Positions 26,112 through 35,769 of a DNA stretch of 64,000 bases are shown here, piece by piece. Every line of letters begins with the position of its first letter. Position 1 is the first letter of the stretch. The translations under genes were made by a program, and so were the position numbers. The notes under the pieces were generated by a model. The model had not been told where the DNA came from, did not search any database, and saw only the letters and a program-made list of their open reading frames with translations. The DNA is taken from NCBI RefSeq assembly GCF_042679565.1, contig NZ_JBHTMY010000003.1:744001-808000 (forward strand), given 5' to 3'. The DNA is from Namhaeicola litoreus. GTDB taxonomy: Bacteria; Bacteroidota; Bacteroidia; Flavobacteriales; Flavobacteriaceae.

Positions 26112-27145
26112 AAATAGATGATTTTAAATTAGGAAAAGGAAAAACCTTTATTATTGCTGAACTTTCAGCCAATCATGGGCACGATATTGAAATTGCGAAA
26201 GAAACGATAAGAGCTGCAAAGCGTGCAGGTGCAGATGCAATTAAATTACAAACCTATACAGCAGATACGATTACCTTAGATTGCGATAAAGATGATTTTA
26301 TAATTAAAGGAACTATATGGGCAGGAAGAAAGTTATATGATTTATATAAGGAAGCTTTTTTGCCTTGGGAATGGCATGCCGATTTATTTAAAGTTGCAGA
26401 AGAAGAAGGATTGATTTGTTTCTCATCACCATTCGATAAAACGGCGGTTGATTTTTTAGAAGATTTGCAAGTACCAGCATATAAAATTGCTTCTTTTGAA
26501 ATTACCGATATTCCTTTAATTGAATATGCTGCATCTAAAGGAAAACCCATGATTATGTCTACGGGAATTGCCGATGACAAAGATATTCAATTAGCTGTAG
26601 ATGTATGTAGAAATGCGGGTAATAATGAAATTATATTATTAAAAACATCATCGCAATATCCGGCTAAGATTGAAGATGCTAATCTATTGATGATACCGGA
26701 TTTGGCTAAACGTTATGGTGTTTTATCGGGTTTGTCCGATCATACTTCAGGAGAATTGGTCGCGATAACAGCAACTGCTTTAGGTGCTGTTGTAATTGAA
26801 AAACATTTTATTCTAAATAAATCTATTGGAGGACCGGATGCTTCATTTTCTTTAGATGAAAAAGCTTTTAAAAAAATGGTAAAGGCCGTTCGTTCTACCG
26901 AAAAATCTTTAGGAAAAGTAGATTATAGCTTAACAGCTAAAGCAAAGAAAAGCAGGGAATTTTCAAGATCCTTATATGTTATAAAAGATGTTAAAGCTGG
27001 TGAGAAATTATCAGATGAGAATGTGCGTTCTATTAGACCTGGTTTTGGTTTACATCCTAAATATTTTGACGAAGTAATTGGTAAATCGATGAAATGTGAT
27101 GTTAGCAAAGGGTCAAGATTGAATAAAGATAATATTGCTATTTAA
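26108..27145 (+). CDS. pseI: Pseudaminic acid synthase
   Basis: 345 residues, an NeuB-type enzyme that condenses 6-deoxy-AltdiNAc with phosphoenolpyruvate to pseudaminic acid. The TIM-barrel part contains FIIAELSANHGHDIEIA and GADAIKLQTYTADTITLD. The barrel ends with GLSDHTSGELVAITATALGA, and a C-terminal SAF/antifreeze-like domain (about residues 285-345) has RSLYVIKDVKAGE. The AELSANHG wording is the PseI variant. It closes a gapless six-gene operon. Confidence 0.95.
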   Translation: MKIDDFKLGKGKTFIIAELSANHGHDIEIAKETIRAAKRAGADAIKLQTYTADTITLDCDKDDFIIKGTIWAGRKLYDLYKEAFLPWEWHADLFKVAEEEGLICFSSPFDKTAVDFLEDLQVPAYKIASFEITDIPLIEYAASKGKPMIMSTGIADDKDIQLAVDVCRNAGNNEIILLKTSSQYPAKIEDANLLMIPDLAKRYGVLSGLSDHTSGELVAITATALGAVVIEKHFILNKSIGGPDASFSLDEKAFKKMVKAVRSTEKSLGKVDYSLTAKAKKSREFSRSLYVIKDVKAGEKLSDENVRSIRPGFGLHPKYFDEVIGKSMKCDVSKGSRLNKDNIAI

Positions 27146-27189
27146 TAAATTTTATGATAAAATCTTTCACTCTTTCTGTAGGTTAAAAA

Positions 27190-28545
27190 ATGGATAATGT
27201 ATGGTATTATAAACAGTCTGTAAAATTAGAAGAAAGAATTATCTCTGAGTTCAAACAGCAAGGAAAGTGGAATTTAGTTATTTGGAGTGACAATGAATTC
27301 TATAGATCAGTGCACAGTTCTCATGAAAGGGAATCTTTTTTCAAATTTAGTTATAAAAAAATGAATAATTCTGTCTATAATGGTATAAAACCTAAGTTGT
27401 TTAAATTTATTGAGATGTATTCGCGATGGTCGAAATTGGGCTCTTTTTTACCAGATAATCGTACTATATATGATTATGAAAATATCTTTAATATGATGGT
27501 TAATTATACCTACCATAAATTAGTTGATAACAAGATTTCTTTAATTATTTTTAATAGGGCACCACACATCGGAGGTGATTTCATTTTATATGAGCTGGGT
27601 CAGCTTTTAGGTATAAAAACGCTAATTATGGAGCAATCACAATTTCCCAATAAATTCTTCTATTATTTCAAAAATGAAGATTATGGAAATTTCGAGACAT
27701 CAAGCAATCTAAGAGAGTACAATAAAATTGAAATCCAGTCGAAATTTGAAAAAGAAATTTGGTATATGAATAAGAAAGAAATTTCAACATTTAATATAAA
27801 AAATAGTTTGTATAAAAAATTTCAAGATGAATATAGGTTAATTAAGGAACTGTTTATTTATAGAACCGATAAAAATGCAATTGAACGTTATTTTTTAAAA
27901 AAAAAATATAAAAACAACAACAATTTATATTCCGTTTCATCTATTGATCTTAAGTTAAAATATGTGTATTTCCCTCTTCATTTGCAACCAGAAAAAACAA
28001 CCTCTATTTGGGGTGGAGTATATGTAGATCAACTTTTAGCAGTCGAAAAACTAAGGGACATATTGCCTGAGGATTGGTATATCTATATAAAAGAGAATCC
28101 GAAACAAAATTATTATATCCGAGGAAATTCTTTTTATGAAAGATTGCGAAAAATAAATCATACAATATTGATAGACAAAAGGTTTGATACTTATAATTTA
28201 ATGAAAAATTGTCAATTCGTTGCAACAGTTGCAGGAACAGCAGGTTGGGAGGCAATTACCGGAGGTAAAAAGACATTAGTTTTTGGATGGGGCGTTTGGT
28301 ATAAGAATTTACCTGGTGTTTTCAAGTTTGACGAAGGTTTTAAATTAAATGATATTCTTGATTACAATTTTGAACATAACGAATTAGAAATAGCATTATC
28401 TAAATTGATGATGAAAATGGCAGAAGGAATTATTTACTTACAATATAGTAGGGGCTATAAAGATTATGATTTTGAAATAAACATTAGAACTGTATATAAT
28501 TCGATGTATTCTATATTGTACAATAAGAATGGTGAAATAAATTAG
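27190..28545 (+). CDS. KpsC/KpsS-like glycosyltransferase, possible pseudaminyltransferase
   Basis: 451 residues, soluble. The C-terminal half follows the capsule-synthesis (KpsC/KpsS, GT99/GT107-like) pattern. YFPLHLQPEKTTSIWGG is followed by the donor-site YIYIKENPKQ (about residues 300-309) and by VAGTAGWEAITGGKKTLVFG (about residues 345-364) with a trailing WYKNLPG. Relatives of this fold transfer Kdo or other nonulosonic acids from CMP donors. Lying 45 bases after pseI, it is a good candidate for adding pseudaminic acid, though that is inference. The N-terminal third is not recognised. Confidence 0.65.
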   Translation: MDNVWYYKQSVKLEERIISEFKQQGKWNLVIWSDNEFYRSVHSSHERESFFKFSYKKMNNSVYNGIKPKLFKFIEMYSRWSKLGSFLPDNRTIYDYENIFNMMVNYTYHKLVDNKISLIIFNRAPHIGGDFILYELGQLLGIKTLIMEQSQFPNKFFYYFKNEDYGNFETSSNLREYNKIEIQSKFEKEIWYMNKKEISTFNIKNSLYKKFQDEYRLIKELFIYRTDKNAIERYFLKKKYKNNNNLYSVSSIDLKLKYVYFPLHLQPEKTTSIWGGVYVDQLLAVEKLRDILPEDWYIYIKENPKQNYYIRGNSFYERLRKINHTILIDKRFDTYNLMKNCQFVATVAGTAGWEAITGGKKTLVFGWGVWYKNLPGVFKFDEGFKLNDILDYNFEHNELEIALSKLMMKMAEGIIYLQYSRGYKDYDFEINIRTVYNSMYSILYNKNGEIN

Positions 28546-28618
28546 CAACAATAATTCATACCAATTATATTAAAATAAGAAAAAATTGTACATAGAAATC
28601 TAATTCTCTAAAATAAAC

Positions 28619-30418
28619 TTGTTAAACGAAACTAAAAAATATATCGTTAAAAACTTTGAAAACTTTGCATTTTTCTATAATCATTTAAAGTACAAAGTAA
28701 TAATAATTGTTTTACTAAGCATTGCCGTAGGGCTTTTAGACGGTTTAGGTCTTACAATGTTTTTACCGTTGTTGCAATTAGTTTCTACAAGTCAAGAAGT
28801 TACGACTGATGGCCTTGGTAAGCTTGATTTTATTGTTATTTTTTTACGCAATATGGGTTTTGAGCTTAATTTATTGGTTGTTCTATTAACTATGACTTTA
28901 TTTTTTATTTTAAAAGGTTTTGCAATTTTTTTTCAAAGTTATTACCAGGTAGTCGTACAACAGTTTTTTATTAGAAAAATAAGAATTGAAAACATCAATG
29001 ATTTAAATAATATAGGTTATCAGTATTTTATGCAAGCCGATATTGGTCAAATTCAAAATACATTAACGGGGGAGGTTGAAAAAGTGATACGGGCTTTTGC
29101 TTTTTACTTTGTAGCATTTCAGCAATTAATTATGGTTTTTGTATATATGGGGTTTGCATTTTTTGTTGATTCTCAATTTGCCATTTTAGTTTCTCTGGGA
29201 GGCATTTTAACTAATGTAATTTTTAGGTCATTTTATAATAAAACAAAAGTTGCTTCGATTAAATTAACAGAAGAAAGTAATCAATTTCAAGGGTTAATAA
29301 TTCAACATGTTCAGCATTATAAATATTTAAAAGCTACTGGTTTTGTTAAGAATTATGGAAAAAAATTAATTGAAAAAGTGGATTTAATTCAAGCAGAAGC
29401 TAAAAAAATAGGAGTTTTGGCATCAATTTTAAAAGGGCTGCGCGAACCTTTGTTAATTTTAGTAGTTTCAACTGTAATTTTAATTCAAGCCGAAGTATTA
29501 GGCTCTGACTTAGGCCCTATTCTAATATCTTTATTGTTTTTTTATAGAGCCCTTGTAGCTGTGATGGGTGCGCAATCTGCTTGGAATACTTTTTTAGGAA
29601 GTTCAGGATCTTTATACAATTTGAAAAATTTTTCAAAGTCTCTCAGAAATAATATAGAAACTAAGCAAAAGTCGAAAGAATTTCTCTTTGAGAATAGCAT
29701 TTCGCTTAAAAACGTAAATGTGGTAATTGGAAAGACCAAAATTTTATCGGATATTAATATAAAAATTTCAAAAAATAAAGCAATAGCTTTTGTTGGTGAG
29801 AGTGGTAGCGGGAAAACAACTTTGATAAATGTATTATCTGGTTTATTACAACCGGAATCTGGTGAAATATCGGTGGATGGTGTAATATACGATAATCTAA
29901 ACATGTCTGTATATCATAAGAAAATAGGCTACATTACACAAGAATCAGTTATTTTTAATGATACTATTTATAATAATGTTACTTTATGGGCGAAAAAGAC
30001 TGAAAGTAATTTGAAGCGTTTTGAAAAGGCAATGAAGGATGCATCATTAAGCGAATTTTTACAAAGTACTCCCCAAGGTCGGGAAAATTTATTAGGTAAC
30101 AATGGCGTGAACTTAAGCGGAGGTCAGCGACAAAGAATTTCAATTGCACGAGAACTTTTTAAAAAAATCGAAATTTTAATTTTAGACGAAGCAACATCAG
30201 CACTAGATTCTGAAACAGAAAAAGAAATTCAGAAAAACATCGATGCTTTAAAAGGAAAATATACGGTTTTGATTGTGGCGCATAGATTATCCACTATAAA
30301 AAATGTCGATATTATATTTTACTTAAATAAGGGTAGAGTTGTGAGCCATGGCACTTTCGAAGAATTAACGAAAGAAGTAAAAGAATTTAATAATTTGGTT
30401 AAATCTCAAAAAATTTAG
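28619..30418 (+). CDS. ABC transporter, fused membrane and ATPase domains (glycan flippase type)
   Basis: 599 residues from a TTG start. The N-terminal 330 residues hold about six membrane spans; the C-terminal ATPase has Walker A GESGSGKTT, signature LSGGQRQR, Walker B ILILDEATSALD and the switch His in VAHRLST. This is the MsbA/PglK layout, and inside a glycan locus it probably flips the lipid-linked oligosaccharide. No Wzx-type flippase is seen in the window, so this gene and the ArnE/F-like pair are the only export candidates. Confidence 0.88.
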   Translation: MLNETKKYIVKNFENFAFFYNHLKYKVIIIVLLSIAVGLLDGLGLTMFLPLLQLVSTSQEVTTDGLGKLDFIVIFLRNMGFELNLLVVLLTMTLFFILKGFAIFFQSYYQVVVQQFFIRKIRIENINDLNNIGYQYFMQADIGQIQNTLTGEVEKVIRAFAFYFVAFQQLIMVFVYMGFAFFVDSQFAILVSLGGILTNVIFRSFYNKTKVASIKLTEESNQFQGLIIQHVQHYKYLKATGFVKNYGKKLIEKVDLIQAEAKKIGVLASILKGLREPLLILVVSTVILIQAEVLGSDLGPILISLLFFYRALVAVMGAQSAWNTFLGSSGSLYNLKNFSKSLRNNIETKQKSKEFLFENSISLKNVNVVIGKTKILSDINIKISKNKAIAFVGESGSGKTTLINVLSGLLQPESGEISVDGVIYDNLNMSVYHKKIGYITQESVIFNDTIYNNVTLWAKKTESNLKRFEKAMKDASLSEFLQSTPQGRENLLGNNGVNLSGGQRQRISIARELFKKIEILILDEATSALDSETEKEIQKNIDALKGKYTVLIVAHRLSTIKNVDIIFYLNKGRVVSHGTFEELTKEVKEFNNLVKSQKI

Positions 30419-30661
30419 TTGATAACTTCAATTATACTATGGCATAATTATTAAAATTTTAAAAGGAACCTCGTTTAGATGGTAAATTAATACTATACGT
30501 ACTATTTTAATAGATCCTTAAATAGATTGATTATTTCTGATTTAAAAAGGGTTAAATTTAAGTTGTGTAAAGTTTTGACCTTATCATCCAATAATAAATA
30601 AAAATAATTTGTGTTGATGTTTTCTTTAGGAAATATAAGCACTATTGCTATTTGACATCAA

Positions 30662-31924
30662 ATGAATAATGTAAATAACAATAATATAACAACTCAAAAA
30701 AAAAATAATTACGGTTTTTTTGCAACCGCAATGTTTTTAGTTTCACCAATTCTCACAGTCTATTTTGCTTTTAAAAACAAAAACGAAAAATGGTCGAAAA
30801 ATATTCTTTGGTTTTTTGCAATATTTTTTGGTTACACACTTATATTAACTTCAGAGGGAATTGATGGCTATGTTTATTGGCAAGATTTAGTTATCATGCA
30901 TCAGAGAAATACTAATTTCAATTATTTAAAGGATAGTATTTTTAATTCTGGAGAAAGTGTTGATTTTATTGCGCCCATACTTACGTACATAGTGTCATTA
31001 TTTACAAATAGTGCCAAAGTTTTATTTGCAGTTTTTGGTTTAATTTTCGGATATTTTTATTCAAGATTAATTTGGTATTTAATAAAGAATGAATCAGAAA
31101 GACTTAGTTTTAATAAAATATTGCTTCTGACTTGTTTCGCATTAACTAATCCCTTGTGGAATATTAATGGTTTTAGATTTTGGACAGCTTCCATAATTTT
31201 TGTTTATGGTGTTTGCTTTTATTTATTAAATGGTCAAAAAAAAAAAAAACTGTTCATAATTATTTTAACTCCATTAATTCATTTTTCATTTTCAGCAGCG
31301 GTTTTAATATTTATATTATATATTTTCATAGGAAATAGAACGTTTATTTATTTTGCTTTATTTTTTTCTACTATTTATTACTCTATTTTGAATTTTGAGT
31401 TTTTACAAAATATTTCATATGTTTATTTACCCGAAGCATACAATAATCGTGTTATAGGTTATACTAACGAAGCTTATGGAGAGCAAGTTGATCTCAGAAA
31501 ATTAAGTATTAACTGGTATGTCTCTATTCATAATATAGTTATTATATGGTTTACCCGGATTTCCTTATTACTCTTATTCCTATTCAGGAAAAGTATTATC
31601 GCGAATAATAGTAAGTTTGAAAATTTATTTGCATTTACTTTGTTATTTTATTCCTATGCTAATGTCATGTCGAATATTCCCTCTGGAGCAAGATTTTTAA
31701 CTATAGCTATTATGCTCACATTTTTTATCTTAATTAGATATTATCAATATTTTAATATAGGAATGAAAAAATTTATTGTTTTGGGAACTCCAATTTTGAT
31801 TATGTTTATTATTGTACGTTTAAGAATGGGTTTTGATTTTATTAATATTACAGCAATTTTTGGTAACCCAATGATTGCTTTTTTTTATGAAAATACCATG
31901 CCTTTAATTGATTTGATAAAATAA
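30662..31924 (+). CDS. EpsG-family membrane protein, probable polysaccharide polymerase
   Basis: 420 residues with about ten membrane spans. The region after the second span (TSEGIDGYVYWQDLV) with its acidic-aromatic motif, and the later NPLWNINGFRFWTASIIFVY, are typical of EpsG-like (Wzy-type) polymerases. Those join repeat units on the periplasmic face. It lies between the ABC flippase and a run of glycosyltransferases, as a polymerase should. Long runs of A and T reflect the AT-rich coding style of this segment. Confidence 0.75.
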   Translation: MNNVNNNNITTQKKNNYGFFATAMFLVSPILTVYFAFKNKNEKWSKNILWFFAIFFGYTLILTSEGIDGYVYWQDLVIMHQRNTNFNYLKDSIFNSGESVDFIAPILTYIVSLFTNSAKVLFAVFGLIFGYFYSRLIWYLIKNESERLSFNKILLLTCFALTNPLWNINGFRFWTASIIFVYGVCFYLLNGQKKKKLFIIILTPLIHFSFSAAVLIFILYIFIGNRTFIYFALFFSTIYYSILNFEFLQNISYVYLPEAYNNRVIGYTNEAYGEQVDLRKLSINWYVSIHNIVIIWFTRISLLLLFLFRKSIIANNSKFENLFAFTLLFYSYANVMSNIPSGARFLTIAIMLTFFILIRYYQYFNIGMKKFIVLGTPILIMFIIVRLRMGFDFINITAIFGNPMIAFFYENTMPLIDLIK

Positions 31925-31931
31925 AAATATA

Positions 31932-33062
31932 TTGAAAATTTTAATTATTTCCCGCTCCTTTTATCCAATGAATACTCCAAGGGCATTTCGAACTACAGAA
32001 CTTGTGAAAGAGTTTTCTCGCATAGGTCATGAGGTTACCTTGTATACACATATGGATAATAAGCAAAAGGGATTTAAAAAAAAGTATAAATTAAATTTAA
32101 AAGTACTACCAACCCCACGATGGAAAACACCAAATTTAGGTACCCATAAAATACCCAAATTGGTTAATAGAGCTTTCTATAGAATTTTATCTAACTATTT
32201 AGATTTTCCCTCATGTGAATATTATTTCTTGGTGAAAAATGCTCTTAAGAATGAAAAGAATTACGACCTATTAATTTCAATTGCCATACCTCATACTATT
32301 CATTGGGGAGTTGCAGGAGCATTAAGGGTAAATAAAAATTTGACTAAAACATGGATTGCGGATTGTGGGGATCCTTATTTAATAGTTGAAAATGATACCT
32401 TTCAAAAACCTTTTTATTTTAAGTATTTGGAACGCTGGTGGGCTAAAAGGGTTGATTTTATAACAGTTCCTGTTCAAGGAGCTATAAAGGCATATAATCA
32501 TAGTATACAAACTAAAATTAAGGTAATTCCACAGGGGTTTAATTTTGATGAAATAAAAACTCTTGTAAAAGGAATAAATCGAAGCTATAATAAGGTTCCA
32601 ACTTTTATTTATGGTGGTGGTTTTATTCCTAATAATAGAGATCCGAGACAATTTTTAGAATATTTGAACTCTCTTAAAGTAAATTTTAAATTTTATGTTT
32701 ATACTAATAAGTTGGAGTTAGTTCAATATTACGCAGATAAATCACAAAATAGAATTGAAATATTTCCAATAATTTCACGAAATGAATTTTTAAAAGTACT
32801 TGTCAAGATGGATTTCGTAGTAAATTTTGAAAATAAAGGGAATAACCAAGTTCCCAGTAAGTTGATAGATTATGCAATATTAAACAAACCTATACTTTCT
32901 GTTTCTTCCCAAGATATACCAAAAGCTACAATTGATAATTTTTTAAAAGGAAATTATGAAGATGCCTATATAGTGGCGAATGTAGAGAATTATAATATTA
33001 AAAATGTTGTAGAAAATTTTTTGAGTTTACATGAATATAACGATAAGGTTAAGAAAAGTTAA
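31932..33062 (+). CDS. Glycosyltransferase, GT4-like
   Basis: 376 residues from a TTG start (MKILIISRSFYPMNTPRAFR). GT-B fold: the N-terminal half begins with the strand and glycine-poor loop of family 4 relatives, and the C-terminal half has FIYGGGFIPNNRDP at the interdomain edge. The usual E-x7-E donor motif is poorly conserved, replaced by NQVPSKLIDYAILNKP (about residues 304-319), as in several Bacteroidota surface-glycan transferases. Donor and acceptor are unknown. Confidence 0.72.
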   Translation: MKILIISRSFYPMNTPRAFRTTELVKEFSRIGHEVTLYTHMDNKQKGFKKKYKLNLKVLPTPRWKTPNLGTHKIPKLVNRAFYRILSNYLDFPSCEYYFLVKNALKNEKNYDLLISIAIPHTIHWGVAGALRVNKNLTKTWIADCGDPYLIVENDTFQKPFYFKYLERWWAKRVDFITVPVQGAIKAYNHSIQTKIKVIPQGFNFDEIKTLVKGINRSYNKVPTFIYGGGFIPNNRDPRQFLEYLNSLKVNFKFYVYTNKLELVQYYADKSQNRIEIFPIISRNEFLKVLVKMDFVVNFENKGNNQVPSKLIDYAILNKPILSVSSQDIPKATIDNFLKGNYEDAYIVANVENYNIKNVVENFLSLHEYNDKVKKS

Positions 33063-33117
33063 ATAATACCTAATGATAGTGTAAACAAATAGTAGATAAA
33101 ATCTTAAATTATTACTA

Positions 33118-34074
33118 ATGAAATTGAATCAATCAGCAGCATTAAGGTTTATAAACAAGTTCTCAAACATTCATTTACCATCTAATAAGAAGAATATTTT
33201 TATTTTTTCAATGCCTCGAAGCGGTTCAACATGGCTACAAGAGTTAATTTGGACACAAAAGGGAATTAAATATTGCAATGAACCTTTAAATATAAGAGAT
33301 AAAAAAATAAGAGAATTATCAGGAATAACAAGTTGGGAGGAATTGTACGACGAAGAAAACAGGAATAAATTGATAAAGTATTTTAAAAAACATTGTGTTG
33401 GTAAAATCAATTGGATGAATCCAAATCCTTTAAGAAAAAACTATAATTTTTTCACAGATAGAATGGTTTTTAAAATTATAAATGGAGGAGAATACCTGAT
33501 TAATGAAATTTCCGACAATTGCAATGGCAAAGTTGTTTACCTAATTCGCCACCCAATTCCTGTAGCACTCTCAAGAAAGCTATTACCAAGATTAGAAACG
33601 TTATGTTCAAAAAATGTTATTGGTAGATTTCCTGCCGATATACAGCGATTAGCAATGGATATAAATAATAATGATGATTTTTTAGAAAAAGCCATACTTT
33701 CTTGGTGTATTCAAAATAGAATTGCATTGGAAAAACGAAGATCTGACTGGTTGATTATTACCTATGAGCAATTGGTTGTCGATCCAAGACCAATTGTCGA
33801 TAAAATGGTCAGTGAATTGGAACTCGAAGATTCAGAGAAAATTTTTAACCAATTAAATATTCCTTCTCGGGTTACTGTTCAGTCAGGTAAAGAAAAATCA
33901 CATAAAATTAAAAATAAAGAGAATAATGAAAGTAAAGATTTTATTGAATTATGGCGTTCCAAAGTAGATTCAAAAAAAGAAGCGGAGCTTTTTAAAATAA
34001 TTGATCTTTTTGGATTGGGTGATATATATCAAAAAGGAAGTTCCTATCCTTCTCAAAAATATCTGATTAGATGA
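33118..34074 (+). CDS. Sulfotransferase
   Basis: 318 residues. The PAPS loop is IFIFSMPRSGSTWLQEL (about residues 26-42) and the 3'-phosphate motif is VVYLIRHPIPVALSRKLLPR. The C-terminal SRVTVQSGKEKSHKIKN resembles the P-loop-side segment of carbohydrate sulfotransferases. It is unrelated in detail to the one at 16425, so at least two different positions may be sulfated. It overlaps the downstream deacetylase-like gene by four bases (ATGA), implying joint action on the same glycan. Confidence 0.87.
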   Translation: MKLNQSAALRFINKFSNIHLPSNKKNIFIFSMPRSGSTWLQELIWTQKGIKYCNEPLNIRDKKIRELSGITSWEELYDEENRNKLIKYFKKHCVGKINWMNPNPLRKNYNFFTDRMVFKIINGGEYLINEISDNCNGKVVYLIRHPIPVALSRKLLPRLETLCSKNVIGRFPADIQRLAMDINNNDDFLEKAILSWCIQNRIALEKRRSDWLIITYEQLVVDPRPIVDKMVSELELEDSEKIFNQLNIPSRVTVQSGKEKSHKIKNKENNESKDFIELWRSKVDSKKEAELFKIIDLFGLGDIYQKGSSYPSQKYLIR

Positions 34075-35201
34075 TGAATTTAGTATCCAAATTTGCAAAA
34101 GGATATGTAAATTCTTTTGGATGGAAAACCGATAAAAAAATTATAGTTATTGAGTCCGATGATTGGGGAAGTATTCGAATGCCTAACAAGGAAGTTTTAT
34201 CAAAACTTTCTCAAAAAAATCCAAAAATACTGCTAGACAGATATTCATTAACTGACTCCATTGCAAATGTTACGGATTTAGAAAATTTATTTGAAGTTTT
34301 ACATAAGTTTAAAGATTTTAAAGGTAATCCACCAATCATTACGGCAAATACGATCGTTGGAAATCCGGATTTTAAAAAAATTAAGGAATCTGATTTCAAT
34401 AATTATTTTTTTGAAACTTTTGATAATACGATCATGAAGTTACCTGACGGTCATAAAATATTGGACTTATGGGAAGAGGGAATTGCGGGTAAAATTTTTA
34501 AACCCCAATTGCACGGAAGAGAACATCTACATGCCTTATTATGGTTAGAAGAGCTAAAATTAGGAAATAAAGATTTATTAGCTGCTTTTGAGTCGGAATG
34601 CTTTGGTATACCGTACCAACAAATTGTAATCAATAAAAGAAAAAACCTAATGTCGGCTTTAGATGAAAATGGGTTTTCAGAAGAAACTATATTTCAACAA
34701 AATTATATTAAAGAGGCTAGTAAAGTTTTTAGTGATTATTTTGGATATACTTCAAAATCATATATCGCAGCTGCGTATATTTGGCATCCCAATTTGGAAA
34801 AGGTTTTAAAAGAAAGTGGTGTTCATTATTTACAGGGCTTACCGGTGCAATATATTCCTTCAAAGTCTAAAGGTAATTTTAAAAGGAAATTACATTATAC
34901 AGGTCAAAAAAATAAGTTAAATCAAATTTATTTGACTAGAAATGTTTTTTTTGAACCGACTTCAAACCCCCAAGTCGATTGGGTTAAAAAGGCTTTATTG
35001 AAAATAGAGCTTTCCTTTCACAAGAGACTACCAGCAATTATGGGCTCTCATCGGATTAATTATATTGGCTCCCTAATACCGAAAAATAGAGATCAAAATT
35101 TAAAATTGTTAGAAGAGCTTTTAAAAAAGGTTTTACAAAAATGGCCAGATGTTGAATTTATGAGTTCTGATGAATTAGGTGGGATAATTGAAACGGAATA
35201 G
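34071..35201 (+). CDS. NodB-fold polysaccharide deacetylase-like protein, copy 1
   Basis: 376 residues; paralogue of the gene at 40337. Three spaced motifs fit a metal-dependent NodB-type deacetylase. SDDWGS near residue 29 holds the aspartate pair, LHGREHL near residue 145 is an HxxxH metal-binding motif, and GSHRINY near residue 324 is the C-terminal histidine motif. Between them lies RNVFFEPT, shared with the paralogue. No signal peptide is visible, so it would act in the cytoplasm, perhaps on a lipid-linked or nucleotide sugar. It follows a sulfotransferase with a four-base overlap; N-deacetylation before N-sulfation, as in heparan sulfate, is a possible reason. Confidence 0.6.
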   Translation: MMNLVSKFAKGYVNSFGWKTDKKIIVIESDDWGSIRMPNKEVLSKLSQKNPKILLDRYSLTDSIANVTDLENLFEVLHKFKDFKGNPPIITANTIVGNPDFKKIKESDFNNYFFETFDNTIMKLPDGHKILDLWEEGIAGKIFKPQLHGREHLHALLWLEELKLGNKDLLAAFESECFGIPYQQIVINKRKNLMSALDENGFSEETIFQQNYIKEASKVFSDYFGYTSKSYIAAAYIWHPNLEKVLKESGVHYLQGLPVQYIPSKSKGNFKRKLHYTGQKNKLNQIYLTRNVFFEPTSNPQVDWVKKALLKIELSFHKRLPAIMGSHRINYIGSLIPKNRDQNLKLLEELLKKVLQKWPDVEFMSSDELGGIIETE

Positions 35202-35228
35202 CTTTAATGTTTAAAATTAAAAATATTT

Positions 35229-35765
35229 ATGCTAAAAAAACTAATAAATAGAGCTTCTTATGAAATATTTGAATTTATAGAAATATTTGTTTCACTTATT
35301 CCTGGAACCCTAGGAAAATATTTTAGAATGGGTTTTTATAAATTATATTTAAAAAAATGTGGTAAAAATCTCAGTACTGGAATTTGAATTAAGATCCAAA
35401 GGCCCAGAAATATTTCTATTGGTGAAAATGTTGAAATTAATTACGGAGTTTGGATAGCTGCAAATGACAATGAAAATGGTAAAATATTTATTGGGAATAA
35501 TGTCCTTATAGGACCATACACTATAATGCATAGTGGTAATCATAAATTCAAAGAACCAAATAAAAATATTAATAATCAGGGGTTTAATTTTAAGAATATT
35601 ACCGTTGAAGTTGATGTCTGGATTGCTGCAAGATGTACTATATTATCTGGCGTTAATATTGGTAAGGGTTCAGTCATAGCAGCAGGTTCTGTAATTACCA
35701 AAGACATACAACCTTACTCGGTTGTTGCCGGGGTACCTGGAAAGATTATTGCAAAAAGAAAATAA
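35229..35765 (+). pseudogene. Hexapeptide acetyltransferase with one in-frame TGA
   Basis: The ATG at 35229 opens MLKKLINRASYEIFEFIEIF, continuing to KKCGKNLSTGI, where TGA at 35385-35387 interrupts. The same frame then goes on as IKIQRPRNISIGENVEINYG with a full left-handed beta-helix (VWIAANDN, IMHSGNH, GKGSVIAAGSVITKDI, SVVAGVPGKII) to 35765. Everything but the one codon looks intact, as in WcaF/WcaB-type sugar O-acetyltransferases. It may be a recent nonsense mutation, a read-through site or a base error. A shorter restart at 35526 would lack half the helix. Confidence 0.75.
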
Positions 35766-35769
35766 TTTC

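Noticed and set aside
35385..35387. TGA as a selenocysteine codon
   Set aside because: Hexapeptide acetyltransferases have no selenocysteine at this place, and no stem-loop of the SECIS kind follows.
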